Source: Sphingobium sp. CR2-8
Lineage (GTDB): Bacteria; Pseudomonadota; Alphaproteobacteria; Sphingomonadales; Sphingomonadaceae
Assembly (NCBI RefSeq): GCF_035818615.1
Contig: NZ_JAYKZY010000001.1
Coordinates: forward strand, 474,501 to 538,500
Reading direction: 5' to 3'
Length of the DNA stretch: 64,000 nt
Part shown: piece by piece, positions 1 through 7,998 of the stretch
Layout: every line of letters begins with the position of its first letter
How positions within the stretch are numbered: position 1 is the first letter of the stretch
Position numbers and translations under genes: made by a program
The notes under the pieces: model-generated
Databases searched by the model: none
Told to the model about the DNA's origin: nothing
The model's input: only the letters and a program-made list of their open reading frames with translations

Positions 1-338
1 ATCAGAAAATCGCGCAGCCGGTCGTGGCCGCTGCCCGGCGCAGCGGTTGCCGCGTCTGCGGCCTCCCGCAACATGGACAGGCCCCGGTTGACGCATTCGA
101 CCAGCACCTGCTCCTTATGGCCCAGATAATGATAGATGGTCGGCTTGCTGACGCCCAGGCTGGCCGCGACATCGTCAAGCGAGGTGGCATGATAGCCGCG
201 CGCATTGAACATGCGCACCGCCGCCAGCAGCACGGCCTCTCGCTTTTCCTCACGTTCGCGCGCCCGTTCCGCCTTGTTGCGGAACGGCGAAGGCGCGGCG
301 GCGCTGGGCGGCTCGGGGGCGGCGGCCGACTGGGGCAA
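1..338 (-). CDS. TetR/AcrR family transcriptional regulator (partial, C-terminus outside the window)
   Basis: The minus strand encodes a TetR-type helix-turn-helix: a segment reading MFNARGYHATSLDDVAASLG is followed by VSKPTIYHYLGHKEQVL. I chose a TTG start at 338 because AAGGAG lies 6 nt upstream (345-350). An ATG further upstream is in another frame and gives only a shadow protein. The ligand-binding domain is cut by the window edge. The gene is divergent from an acyl-CoA dehydrogenase operon, so it probably represses that operon and responds to an acyl-CoA or related ligand. That role is inferred from position. The family call is secure; the ligand is unknown. Confidence 0.88.
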   Translation of the reverse strand, partial: MPQSAAAPEPPSAAAPSPFRNKAERAREREEKREAVLLAAVRMFNARGYHATSLDDVAASLGVSKPTIYHYLGHKEQVLVECVNRGLSMLREAADAATAAPGSGHDRLRDFL

Positions 339-363
339 TACGATCTCCTTGTTCGGGCCAGCA

Positions 364-405
364 TTGACAAAAAACCGGATGATAATCAATATACCCATCA
401 GTATA
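364..405 (+). promoter_or_regulatory. Promoter and probable TetR operator upstream of the acyl-CoA dehydrogenase operon
   Basis: A consensus -35 hexamer TTGACA lies at 364-369. About 18 nt downstream is an AT-rich -10-like stretch (388-393). This overlaps a perfect inverted repeat, TATAC-N6-GTATA, at 390-405. A palindrome on the -10 region between a TetR gene and its divergent operon is the usual repressor arrangement. The sequence match is seen; binding is inferred. Confidence 0.5.
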
Positions 406-424
406 GAAAATACGAGTGCGTTAA

Positions 425-1549
425 ATGCTCACCGAGACCCAGGCTGCCATCCGCGACACCGTGCACGATTTCGCACAGGCACAGATTCGTCCGCATAGCG
501 CCCGCTTCGAATCCGAAGGTGGCTATCCGCCCGAACTGTTCCGCGAGATGGCGGGCCTTGGCCTCTGGGGCATGACTGCGCCCGAAGCCTTTGGCGGGGC
601 GGAAGCTGACGCGGTGTCCTATGCGCTGGCGCTGATGGAGATCGCGGCCGCCGACGGGGCGCTGTCCACCATCGTGTCGATCCAGAACTCGATCCTCGTG
701 TCCGGCCTGCTCAAGGATGGCAGTGACGCGCAGAAGGCGCGCTTCCTGCCCGACCTGATCGGCGGACATACGATCGGCGCCTTTGCGCTGACCGAAGCGG
801 ATGCAGGGTCCGACGCCTCGGCGGTCCGCACCCACGCCGTCAAAGTCGACGGCGGCTGGCGCATCACCGGGGCCAAGCAGTTCATCACGTCGGGCAAGAT
901 CGCCGGGCTGGTGATAGTCGTCGCCGTCACCGATCCGGACGCGGGCAAGAAGGGCCTGTCCGCCTTCATCGTGCCGACCGACCGGCCCGGCTATGGCGTG
1001 GACAAGGTCGAGCACAAGATGGGGCAGGGGGCGTCGGACACCTGTGCGCTGCGCTTCGATGATATGTTCGTGGAGGACGACCTGCTGATCGGCCAGCCCG
1101 GCCAGGGCTATCGCATAGCGCTCGCCAATCTGGAGACGGGCCGCATCGGCATCGCCGCCCAATGCGTCGGTATGGCGCAGGCCGCGCTCGATATCGCGAT
1201 CGCCTATGCCAAGGACCGCAGGAGTTTCGGCAAGGCGATCATCGATCATCAGGCGGTGGGCTTCCGCCTCGCCGACCTCGCCACCCGGCTGGAGGCGTCC
1301 CGGCAACTGGTCCTGCACGCGGCACGGACCAAGGATACGGGCCTCCCTTGTCTCGCCGAAGCCTCCATGGCCAAATTGTTCGCCTCCGAAGCGGCCGAAG
1401 CGATCGTGTCCGGCGCGCTACAGACGCTGGGCGGCTATGGCTATCTGGAGGAATATGGCGTCGCCAAAATCTACCGCGATGTCCGCGTCTGCCAGATTTA
1501 CGAAGGCACGTCGGACATCCAGCGCATGGTCATCGCGCGCAGCCTTTAA
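425..1549 (+). CDS. Acyl-CoA dehydrogenase
   Basis: This 374-residue protein has the normal length of a soluble FAD-dependent acyl-CoA dehydrogenase, which makes the alpha,beta double bond in acyl-CoA thioesters. It has the family motifs ALTEADAGSDASA (flavin and substrate site), ITGAKQFIT, and a C-terminal YEGTSDIQR in which Glu360 is the expected catalytic base. It is the first gene of an operon with a thiolase (14 nt downstream) and a short-chain dehydrogenase. The set fits beta-oxidation of a short or branched acyl-CoA, for example 2-methylbutyryl-CoA from isoleucine, but chain length cannot be read from sequence. The ATG at 425 has only a weak SD. Confidence 0.93.
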   Translation: MLTETQAAIRDTVHDFAQAQIRPHSARFESEGGYPPELFREMAGLGLWGMTAPEAFGGAEADAVSYALALMEIAAADGALSTIVSIQNSILVSGLLKDGSDAQKARFLPDLIGGHTIGAFALTEADAGSDASAVRTHAVKVDGGWRITGAKQFITSGKIAGLVIVVAVTDPDAGKKGLSAFIVPTDRPGYGVDKVEHKMGQGASDTCALRFDDMFVEDDLLIGQPGQGYRIALANLETGRIGIAAQCVGMAQAALDIAIAYAKDRRSFGKAIIDHQAVGFRLADLATRLEASRQLVLHAARTKDTGLPCLAEASMAKLFASEAAEAIVSGALQTLGGYGYLEEYGVAKIYRDVRVCQIYEGTSDIQRMVIARSL

Positions 1550-1563
1550 GCAGGAGTCACAAG

Positions 1564-2748
1564 ATGCAGGACGATCCCGTTATCATCGCCAGCTATGCCC
1601 GCACACCCATGGGCGGGTTTCAGGGCGCGCTGTCCTCGGTCAAGGCCACCGATCTCGGCGCGGCGGCGGTCAGGGCGGCTGTGGAGCGCGCGGGCGTGGC
1701 CGCCGATGCGGTCGATCGCATCTATATGGGCTGCGTCCTGCCTGCCGGACTGGGGCAGGCGCCCGCGCGGCAGGCAGCGCTGGGTGCGGGGCTTGGCCTC
1801 AACACCGAAGCGACCACGGTGAACAAGATGTGCGGTTCCGGCATGCAGGCAGCGATCATGGCGCATGAGGCGCTGAGCTGCGGCGCGGCGGACATCGTGA
1901 TCGCGGGCGGCATGGAAAGTATGAGCAACGCGCCCTATGCCCTGCCCAAGCATCGCTCCGGCGCGCGCATCGGCCATGACCGCATCGTCGACACGATGAT
2001 GATGGACGGCCTGGAGGACGCCTATGAACCCGGCAAGGCGATGGGTGTGTTCGCCGAAGACGTTGTGCGCGACTATCAGTTCACCCGCGAGGATCAGGAC
2101 GCCTATGCCATCCGCTCGCTCGAACGGGCCAATGCGGCGATCGGCAGCGGGGCGTTCGTGCGTGAGATCACGCCGGTCACGGTCAAGGGGCGCGGCGGCG
2201 ACACGATCGTCGACACCGACGAGCAGCCAGGCAAGTCCAAGCCGGACAAGATTCCTTTGCTCAAGCCCGCCTTCGCCAAGGACGGCACGATCACAGCGGC
2301 CAACGCCTCCTCCATCTCCGACGGTGCGGCGGCGTTGGTCATGACCCGCGCCAGCGTGGCGGCCAAGCTCGGCCTCAAGACGGTGGCACGGGTGGTCGCC
2401 ACGGCAGCACATGCGCATGAACCGTCCAAATTCACCACTGCGCCCGTCCCCGCTATCCGCAAGGCGTTGGACAAGGCGGGTTGGTCGGTCGCGGATGTCG
2501 ACCTGTTCGAGGTCAATGAGGCGTTCGCCGTCGTCGCCATGATCGCGGCGAAGGAACTGGGGATCCCGGACGAGCGGATCAACGTCAATGGCGGTGCGAC
2601 CGCGCTCGGCCATCCGATCGGCGCGTCGGGCGCGCGCATCCTGGCGACGCTGATCGCGGCGCTCGAAACACGCGGGCTGAAGCGCGGCGTCGCCAGCCTC
2701 TGCATCGGTGGGGGTGAAGCGACGGCGATGGCGATCGAATTGGTCTGA
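1564..2748 (+). CDS. Acetyl-CoA C-acyltransferase (thiolase)
   Basis: A complete 394-residue thiolase. It has the nucleophilic cysteine Cys90 in NKMCGSGMQA, the GHPIGASGAR motif with His350, and the second catalytic cysteine Cys380 in CIGGGEA. It cleaves 3-ketoacyl-CoA to acetyl-CoA and a shortened acyl-CoA, or condenses acetyl-CoA in reverse. It sits between an acyl-CoA dehydrogenase and an HSD10-like dehydrogenase. An enoyl-CoA hydratase is missing from this operon and must be encoded elsewhere. Whether it prefers acetoacetyl-CoA or 2-methylacetoacetyl-CoA is not decidable here. Confidence 0.95.
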   Translation: MQDDPVIIASYARTPMGGFQGALSSVKATDLGAAAVRAAVERAGVAADAVDRIYMGCVLPAGLGQAPARQAALGAGLGLNTEATTVNKMCGSGMQAAIMAHEALSCGAADIVIAGGMESMSNAPYALPKHRSGARIGHDRIVDTMMMDGLEDAYEPGKAMGVFAEDVVRDYQFTREDQDAYAIRSLERANAAIGSGAFVREITPVTVKGRGGDTIVDTDEQPGKSKPDKIPLLKPAFAKDGTITAANASSISDGAAALVMTRASVAAKLGLKTVARVVATAAHAHEPSKFTTAPVPAIRKALDKAGWSVADVDLFEVNEAFAVVAMIAAKELGIPDERINVNGGATALGHPIGASGARILATLIAALETRGLKRGVASLCIGGGEATAMAIELV

Positions 2749-2761
2749 AGGAGACAGCAAA

Positions 2762-3523
2762 ATGGACATCAAGAACATGGCGGCGATCGTCACCGGCGGC
2801 GCTTCGGGCCTGGGCAACGCGACCGCGACGATGCTGGCGGCGCAGGGTGCGAAGGTCGCGATCTTCGACCTGAACGAGGAGGCCGGACGAGCAACCGCGC
2901 AAGCGCTGGGAGGTGTCTATTTCGCTGTCAATGTCGCCGACGAAGCCAGCGTCACGACGGGGCTGGATGCAGCGGAAGCGGCGCATGGCGTTGCCCGTAT
3001 CCTGGTCAATTGCGCGGGCATCGCCCCGGCGGTCAAGACGGTGGGCAAGGAGAATGCGCCCCATCCGCTCGATAGCTTCGTCAAGACGGTGACGGTCAAC
3101 CTGATCGGCAGCTTCAACATGATCGCCAAATTTTCCGCCCGGCTCGCCGCAGCGGACGAGGTGGACGGCGAACGCGGCGTGATCGTCAACACGGCCTCTG
3201 TCGCGGCCTATGACGGGCAGATCGGGCAGGCGGCCTATAGCGCGTCCAAGGGCGGCGTCGTCGGCATGACCCTGCCGATCGCGCGCGATCTGGCTCAACA
3301 CAAGATCCGCGTGATGACGATCGCGCCTGGCATCTTCCTAACGCCGATGCTGGAAGCGTTCCCGCAGCAGGTGCAGGACGCGCTCGGCGCGCAGGTGCCG
3401 CACCCCAGCCGCCTGGGCAAACCGGCCGAATATGCGCAGCTGGTCGAAAGCATCATCCGCAATCCGATGCTGAACGGCGAGGTTATCCGGCTGGACGGCG
3501 CGATCCGCATGGCCCCGCGCTGA
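2762..3523 (+). CDS. SDR family 3-hydroxyacyl-CoA dehydrogenase (HSD10/type II like)
   Basis: A 253-residue classical short-chain dehydrogenase. The NAD-binding TGGASGLG is at 11-18, NCAG at 83-86, and the catalytic Ser146, Tyr159 and Lys163 (YSASK) are in place. The pattern and length match mitochondrial HSD10-type 3-hydroxy-2-methylbutyryl-CoA dehydrogenases. The start has a strong AAGGAG SD just after the thiolase stop. It would oxidise the 3-hydroxyacyl-CoA between hydration and thiolysis. HSD10 is best known from isoleucine degradation, which supports but does not prove that assignment. It is convergent with the glucosidase gene, 18 nt away. Confidence 0.9.
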   Translation: MDIKNMAAIVTGGASGLGNATATMLAAQGAKVAIFDLNEEAGRATAQALGGVYFAVNVADEASVTTGLDAAEAAHGVARILVNCAGIAPAVKTVGKENAPHPLDSFVKTVTVNLIGSFNMIAKFSARLAAADEVDGERGVIVNTASVAAYDGQIGQAAYSASKGGVVGMTLPIARDLAQHKIRVMTIAPGIFLTPMLEAFPQQVQDALGAQVPHPSRLGKPAEYAQLVESIIRNPMLNGEVIRLDGAIRMAPR

Positions 3524-3541
3524 TCACCGGACGGCGCGCGC

Positions 3542-5149
3542 TTACTCCTCCAGGATCAGCGCGCCGAACGGCGACAGGGTTCCGGGAACGGCGCCGTTCA
3601 CGCCGGACAGCAGTCTTGTGCCCGGCGCGATCGCCTCAGGCCAGACCGCGGGCTCGCCTGACAGGTTGAAGAGGCAGAGCAGAGATTGACCCTCGGCCTT
3701 GCGGCGGAAGACCAGACGCTGATCGTCCGCAATGATGATGTCCAGGCTGCCATGGCGGAGCGCCGGATGCGCCTTGCGCAGCGCCAGCATCGCGCGCGTA
3801 TGGTGGAGCAGCGACGCGGGATCGGCATCCTGCACGTCCACCGCGCGGGTGATATTATCGTCACCGACGGGAAGCCAGGGTTCGACGCTGGAAAAGCCCG
3901 CCTGCGCCGCATCGGCGGCCCAAGGCAGGGGCGTGCGCGCGCCGTCGCGCGACAGGGTGAGCGGCCAATTGGCGATCGCTTCGGGGTCTTGCAGCCGTTC
4001 GAACGGGATATCGACCTGGGTGATGCCCAACTCTTCCCCCTGATAGAGGATGGCGTTGCCGCGCAGCGCGACGAGCAGCATCGCCTTCAACCGCGCGAAG
4101 GCCGGACGATCCTGCGCTGCGCACCAACGGGACAGGGCGCGCGGCGCATCGTGATTTTCCAACGCCCAACTGGGCCAGCCAAGCCCCGGTTCATCGGGCC
4201 AGCGCGCGACTGTCTCCGCCACGAGCGCGGGGGTCAGCCGGTCGGCATAGAGGAAGGTGAAGCCATAGGCGCTGTTGAGATGGGTGTCGCCCGCCGTATA
4301 GGCCTTCATCTCGCTTTCGGCGAGGTCGCCGCCCACTTCCGCCACGGTGAAGATCGCGCCATAGGTGTCGCACAGGGCGCGGATGCGTTTGACGAAATCG
4401 ACGACGCCGCCATGCGACTGGCTGTAGGTCTTGGTCTGAAAATCGAAGGACCGGGTGCGCGGCTTGCCCGTGTCGGGCGCGGGCGGATTGTCGCGCAATG
4501 CAGGATCATGCATCGCATGGTTGAGCGCGTCCAAGCGGAAGCCGTCCACGCCCCGATCGAGCCAGAAACGCATCGCGTCGAGCAACGCATCCTGCACGGC
4601 GGGATTGTGGGCATTGAGCTGCGGCTGGCTGCTCAGAAACTGATGCATATAATATTGGCCGCGCCGCGCGTCCCAGGTCCAGGCCGGGCCACCGAACACC
4701 GACTGCCAGTTGTTGGGTGGAGTGCCATCGGCGCGCGGATCGACCCAGACGAACCAGTCGGCCTTGTCCCCGGTACGGCTGGCGCGGCTTTGCGCGAACC
4801 AGTCATGCAGGTCGGACGTATGCGCGAATACCTGATCGATCGTGACCTTGAGGCCCAACGCATGCGCGCGCGCAATCAGCGCGTCGAAATCGGCTAGCGT
4901 GCCGAAGATCGGATCGACATCGCAATAATCGGCAATGTCATAACCGAAATCGCGCATGGGCGAGGTGAAAAAGGGCGAAATCCAGATCGCGTCCGCGCCG
5001 AGCCGCGCGACATGGTCGAGCCGTGCGGTGATGCCGTTCAGATCACCGATGCCATCGCCATTGCTGTCCTGGAAACTGCGCGGATAGATTTGATAGATCA
5101 CCGCCCCCTTCCACCAGGGGAGGTCGGCTGGAGTCGCTGCAAGGTCCAT
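3542..5149 (-). CDS. Glycoside hydrolase family 13 alpha-glucosidase
   Basis: About 535 residues of an alpha-amylase (beta/alpha)8 fold. Near the N-terminus is WWKGAVIYQIYPRSF, typical of oligo-1,6-glucosidase or alpha-glucosidase. The catalytic residues are visible: nucleophile Asp207 in GFRLDALN, acid/base Glu271 in TVAEVGG, and Asp334 in ENHDAPR. There is no signal peptide if translation starts in the ATG triplet run at 5149-5155; GGAAGGAA at 5157-5164 best serves 5149 or 5152. It probably hydrolyses imported alpha-glucosides in the cytoplasm. There is no sugar transporter next to it. An inverted repeat lies about 70 bp upstream. Confidence 0.92.
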   Translation of the reverse strand: MDLAATPADLPWWKGAVIYQIYPRSFQDSNGDGIGDLNGITARLDHVARLGADAIWISPFFTSPMRDFGYDIADYCDVDPIFGTLADFDALIARAHALGLKVTIDQVFAHTSDLHDWFAQSRASRTGDKADWFVWVDPRADGTPPNNWQSVFGGPAWTWDARRGQYYMHQFLSSQPQLNAHNPAVQDALLDAMRFWLDRGVDGFRLDALNHAMHDPALRDNPPAPDTGKPRTRSFDFQTKTYSQSHGGVVDFVKRIRALCDTYGAIFTVAEVGGDLAESEMKAYTAGDTHLNSAYGFTFLYADRLTPALVAETVARWPDEPGLGWPSWALENHDAPRALSRWCAAQDRPAFARLKAMLLVALRGNAILYQGEELGITQVDIPFERLQDPEAIANWPLTLSRDGARTPLPWAADAAQAGFSSVEPWLPVGDDNITRAVDVQDADPASLLHHTRAMLALRKAHPALRHGSLDIIIADDQRLVFRRKAEGQSLLCLFNLSGEPAVWPEAIAPGTRLLSGVNGAVPGTLSPFGALILEE

Positions 5150-5216
5150 CATCATGTTCCTTCCGGTCGCGCAGGGCTTGGCCGACATGTGCATCGCCGA
5201 TGGTGTCGCCCGTGCA

Positions 5217-5229
5217 TGCAAATTTTGCA
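5217..5229. promoter_or_regulatory. Inverted repeat upstream of the GH13 gene (possible operator)
   Basis: TGCAAA-T-TTTGCA is a perfect 13-bp inverted repeat 68 nt upstream of the glucosidase start, between it and the upstream small gene. LacI-type sugar repressors often bind TTGCAA-like half sites, but the usual central CG is missing. The palindrome is seen; regulation is inferred. Confidence 0.3.
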
Positions 5230-5291
5230 ACCGCGAAAGAGCCGTTCGCACTTGCGGAAAAACGGAGCAAAGATCAAAAGGAACGGGCCTT

Positions 5292-5570
5292 TCAGGCATC
5301 CTCTCCTAAAACTTTACGGGCTGGTCTTCGGATCGGCCCTTTTTTTGTCTTCTTCGGGCGGCGAATTGTCCAGGCCCTGGGCATGCGCCATTCGACGCCC
5401 TCGTCCAGATAGGCTTCCAGTTCGCGCCAATGCCGGTCCCATCCCGAGCCGCGCCGCGCGGGCGGGACTTCCTGCTCCACCATCAACCGCGCGCGCCGGA
5501 CCGGATTGGACGGCCGCTGCTCCATCCGCACGACGATATCGCGCACATATTTGGGCTTGTCGCTGCTCAT
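5292..5570 (-). CDS. Small basic hypothetical protein
   Basis: A 92-residue protein beginning MSSDKPKYVRDIVVRMEQR. I chose the ATG at 5570 because GGAGG lies exactly 6 nt upstream; the ATG two codons earlier abuts that SD and is unlikely. The C-terminal third is very rich in Lys and Arg (RRPKKTKKGPIRRP), and the middle has WDRHWRELEAYL. I recognise no domain. It could bind nucleic acid or be a small conserved sphingomonad protein. It lies upstream of the glucosidase on the same strand with a 142-nt gap, so co-transcription is possible but not implied. Confidence 0.6.
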   Translation of the reverse strand: MSSDKPKYVRDIVVRMEQRPSNPVRRARLMVEQEVPPARRGSGWDRHWRELEAYLDEGVEWRMPRAWTIRRPKKTKKGPIRRPARKVLGEDA

Positions 5571-5699
5571 ACTCATCCTCCGCGCGGCACTGCGTCCTCG
5601 TCGTCGCCTTTGGCCCTTAAGTCGCGGATGTGGCAATGGCTTTGTCGCCTGCGACGGAACGAACATTGTCTAATCGTCATCCATCCGTCATAAAGCGTC

Positions 5700-6380
5700 A
5701 TGTCATTGCCTTCCGGCCAGTCGGCCCCACCCATATCGCGTATCCAGCAAAATCTTCTTGCCGTAGCGGAACGTCGCCTGCTCACCTGGCTGTGCGCTCA
5801 TATGCCGCCCTGGGTCACGCCCGACCTGTTGACGGGACTCGGGATGGTCGGGGCATTCGCCATTTTTGCCGGTTATGCCGCCAGCAACTGGGGCGTCGAG
5901 TGGCTGTGGCTCGCCATTGCAGGCTATGCCATCCAGTGGTTCGGCGATTCCATGGATGGCAGCCTGGCGCGCTATCGCCATATCGAGCGGCCATCCTATG
6001 GCTATTTCATCGACCATAGCTGCGACGGACTGGCCACGCTGCTGATCCTCGCCGGGATGGGTGCCAGCCCCTATATCCGCATGGATGTGGCGCTTATTGC
6101 GCTGGCCGGCTATCTGCTGTTGTCGATCCACGCCTATCTGTCGGCGCGGGTGCTGGGCGAATTCAAACTCTCCTATCTGGCGGCTGGTCCCACGGAATTG
6201 CGGTTGCTGCTGATCGGCTTGACGATCGCGATGATGCTGCTGGGCTACGCGCCCGGATGGTTCGGCGCGGTGTCAGGCTTCGATGTGTTCGTTGGGGTGG
6301 CAGGCGCGATCCTGGTCCTGCTGTTCATCAAGCAGACGCTGACGACGGCCAAGCGGCTGGCATTGTCCGAGCGACGGTGA
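5700..6380 (+). CDS. CDP-alcohol phosphatidyltransferase family membrane protein
   Basis: A 226-residue integral membrane protein with the family signature D-x2-DG-x2-AR, then G-x3-D-x3-D. Visible residues are Asp83, Asp86, Gly87, Ala90, Arg91, Gly101, Asp105 and Asp109. Hydrophobic segments at about 45-62, 68-82, 115-150, 165-185 and 195-215 suggest five or six membrane helices. The family swaps CMP on a CDP-linked lipid for an alcohol to form a phosphodiester head group. The acceptor (glycerol phosphate, inositol, serine or other) cannot be told. The start lacks a clear SD. It is flanked by unrelated small genes, so context gives no help. Confidence 0.85.
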   Translation: MSLPSGQSAPPISRIQQNLLAVAERRLLTWLCAHMPPWVTPDLLTGLGMVGAFAIFAGYAASNWGVEWLWLAIAGYAIQWFGDSMDGSLARYRHIERPSYGYFIDHSCDGLATLLILAGMGASPYIRMDVALIALAGYLLLSIHAYLSARVLGEFKLSYLAAGPTELRLLLIGLTIAMMLLGYAPGWFGAVSGFDVFVGVAGAILVLLFIKQTLTTAKRLALSERR

Positions 6381-6407
6381 CTCATCGCCACCCTGCGGCG
6401 CGTGGTA

Positions 6408-6554
6408 TCAGCTTTCAGGATGCGCGGGCCTAGTCGGGCGACGATGATCGCGCGCGCCGCAGCGCGATATCAGCTGGTTGAGGCGCACTTCGTCCTGCGC
6501 GCCGGACGCACAGAGTTGGCAAAGCCAATCCAGACACCGTGCCAGTAGCAGCAT
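6408..6554 (-). CDS. Possible small protein downstream of the efflux operon
   Basis: A 48-codon open frame beginning MLLLARCLDWLCQLC and ending in a basic tail. A GGGAGAG purine run lies about 5 nt upstream of the ATG. It has three cysteines in its first 15 residues and begins 76 nt after the efflux outer-membrane gene on the same strand. I recognise no family. The rest of 6381-6630 holds nothing else that I see. It could be a chance frame; conservation would decide. Confidence 0.35.
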   Translation of the reverse strand: MLLLARCLDWLCQLCASGAQDEVRLNQLISRCGARDHRRPTRPAHPES

Positions 6555-6630
6555 GGTTTCTCTCCCTCATTATCCGCCGATCATATCAGATTCGCGGCGG
6601 CCGGGAAGAGGGAGATTTGCCCGGCCAATG

Positions 6631-7998
6631 CTACTGATCCGCGCCGATCACGCGGTAGAGGCGAACCCGGTTGGTGACCAGCGCAAGGTCGGTGCCGATG
6701 GCCGACTGGCGCGCACCATAGAGCGAGCGCTGGCTGGTCAACGCGTTGAGAAACGTGTCGATGCCCGACCGGTAACGCTGATCCGCCAGATCATAGGCGC
6801 GCTGGCTGGCGATCACGAGCCGCCGCTGCGCCGCCTGCTGCGCGTCGATCGTGCCGTCGCGCGCCAGCGCATCGGCGACTTCGCGGAATGCGGTCTGCAC
6901 CGCCTTCTCATATTGCGCGACATACAGGTCGCTCTGCGCCTTGCTGAAATCCAGATTGCCGCGATTGGGACCGCCGAAGATCGGCAGGCTGGCGGACGGG
7001 CTGGCCGACCAGGCGAAGCCGTCGCCCGTGAACAGCGACGACAGCGCCGAACTGGCAACCCCGATCGCCGACGTCAGGCTGATCCGCGGGAACATCGCCG
7101 CGCGCGCCGCGCCGATATCGGCATTGGCGGCCTTGAGTTGATGTTCGGCCTGGAGCACATCGGGTCGTTCCAGCAGAACATCCGAAGACAGGCCAGCGGG
7201 CACCTTCGCCACGCCCGCGATCAGGCTGTCGAGCGACAGGGGCAGCAATGCCTGTTCGACCGGCGCGCCGACCAGCAGGTCGATGGCGTTGCGGTCCTGC
7301 GCCACCTGCGTGACATTGGCGGCGACGTCGGACGCCGCCTGCTCGACGGCGGTCTGCGCCTGATACACGTCCAACTTGCCGCTGAGGCCCGCGCCATTGA
7401 GCGATCGCGTCAGGTCCAGCGTACGCTGCGCGTTCGCCTGGGTCTGGCGGGACAGGGCCAGCAATTCCTGGTCCGCCGCCAAAGTCGCATAGGCCGTCGC
7501 GGTTTCGGCGATGAGCGTGATGCGCGTCGATCGCGCGCCTTCCTGCGTCGCCAGATAGGTTTCCAGCGCGGATTGCGTCAAATTGCGGACGCGGCCGAAC
7601 AGGTCGATCTCGAACGCGCTGAACCCGACATCGGCGCTGTAGCTGTTCTGGCGATTGTCATTCTGACGGCTGAAACTCGCCCCGCCGTCCACCGTGACGG
7701 TCGGCAGTTGGACGGCGCGTTGGACGCGATATTGCGCACGGGCGGCCTCGATATTCGCGATCGCGGCGCGCAGGTCGCGATTGTTCGCCAGCGCGCGTTC
7801 GATGACCGTGCGCAGCTTCGCGTCGCCGACCAACTGCGTCCAGGCAAGCCCTGCCTTCCGCCCGACCTGCACCGGCGCATAGGCCTCGCCACTGGGCAGC
7901 GCGAGAGGGACGGGCGCGGCCGGGCGCACATAGGTCGGCGCCATGTTGCAACCGGCCAGCGCCAGCGTCGCACCGACGGCCAGGATCATGCGGGTCAT
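6631..7998 (-). CDS. RND efflux outer membrane lipoprotein (NodT/OprM/CusC family)
   Basis: A 455-residue TolC-type channel. The signal peptide ends in lipobox LAGC with the lipidated Cys17 (NMAPTYVRP follows, as in OprM). Two outer-membrane efflux repeats with long helices are seen, for example ERPDVLQAEHQLKAANADIG in the second half. It forms the outer-membrane duct of the tripartite pump. It is the third gene of the operon adaptor-pump-channel, and its start overlaps the pump stop by 4 nt (ATGA), indicating translational coupling. Confidence 0.95.
   Translation of the reverse strand: MTRMILAVGATLALAGCNMAPTYVRPAAPVPLALPSGEAYAPVQVGRKAGLAWTQLVGDAKLRTVIERALANNRDLRAAIANIEAARAQYRVQRAVQLPTVTVDGGASFSRQNDNRQNSYSADVGFSAFEIDLFGRVRNLTQSALETYLATQEGARSTRITLIAETATAYATLAADQELLALSRQTQANAQRTLDLTRSLNGAGLSGKLDVYQAQTAVEQAASDVAANVTQVAQDRNAIDLLVGAPVEQALLPLSLDSLIAGVAKVPAGLSSDVLLERPDVLQAEHQLKAANADIGAARAAMFPRISLTSAIGVASSALSSLFTGDGFAWSASPSASLPIFGGPNRGNLDFSKAQSDLYVAQYEKAVQTAFREVADALARDGTIDAQQAAQRRLVIASQRAYDLADQRYRSGIDTFLNALTSQRSLYGARQSAIGTDLALVTNRVRLYRVIGADQ

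Noticed and set aside
2-370. Arg/Pro-rich 122-residue frame starting with ATG at 370 (minus strand)
   Set aside because: It is a frame-shadow of the TetR gene, which has a clear HTH in the adjacent frame and an SD-served TTG start.
5177-5299. N-terminal extension of the GH13 protein to 5299
   Set aside because: The extra 50 residues are not GH13-like, and a strong SD stands before the internal ATG run at 5149-5155.
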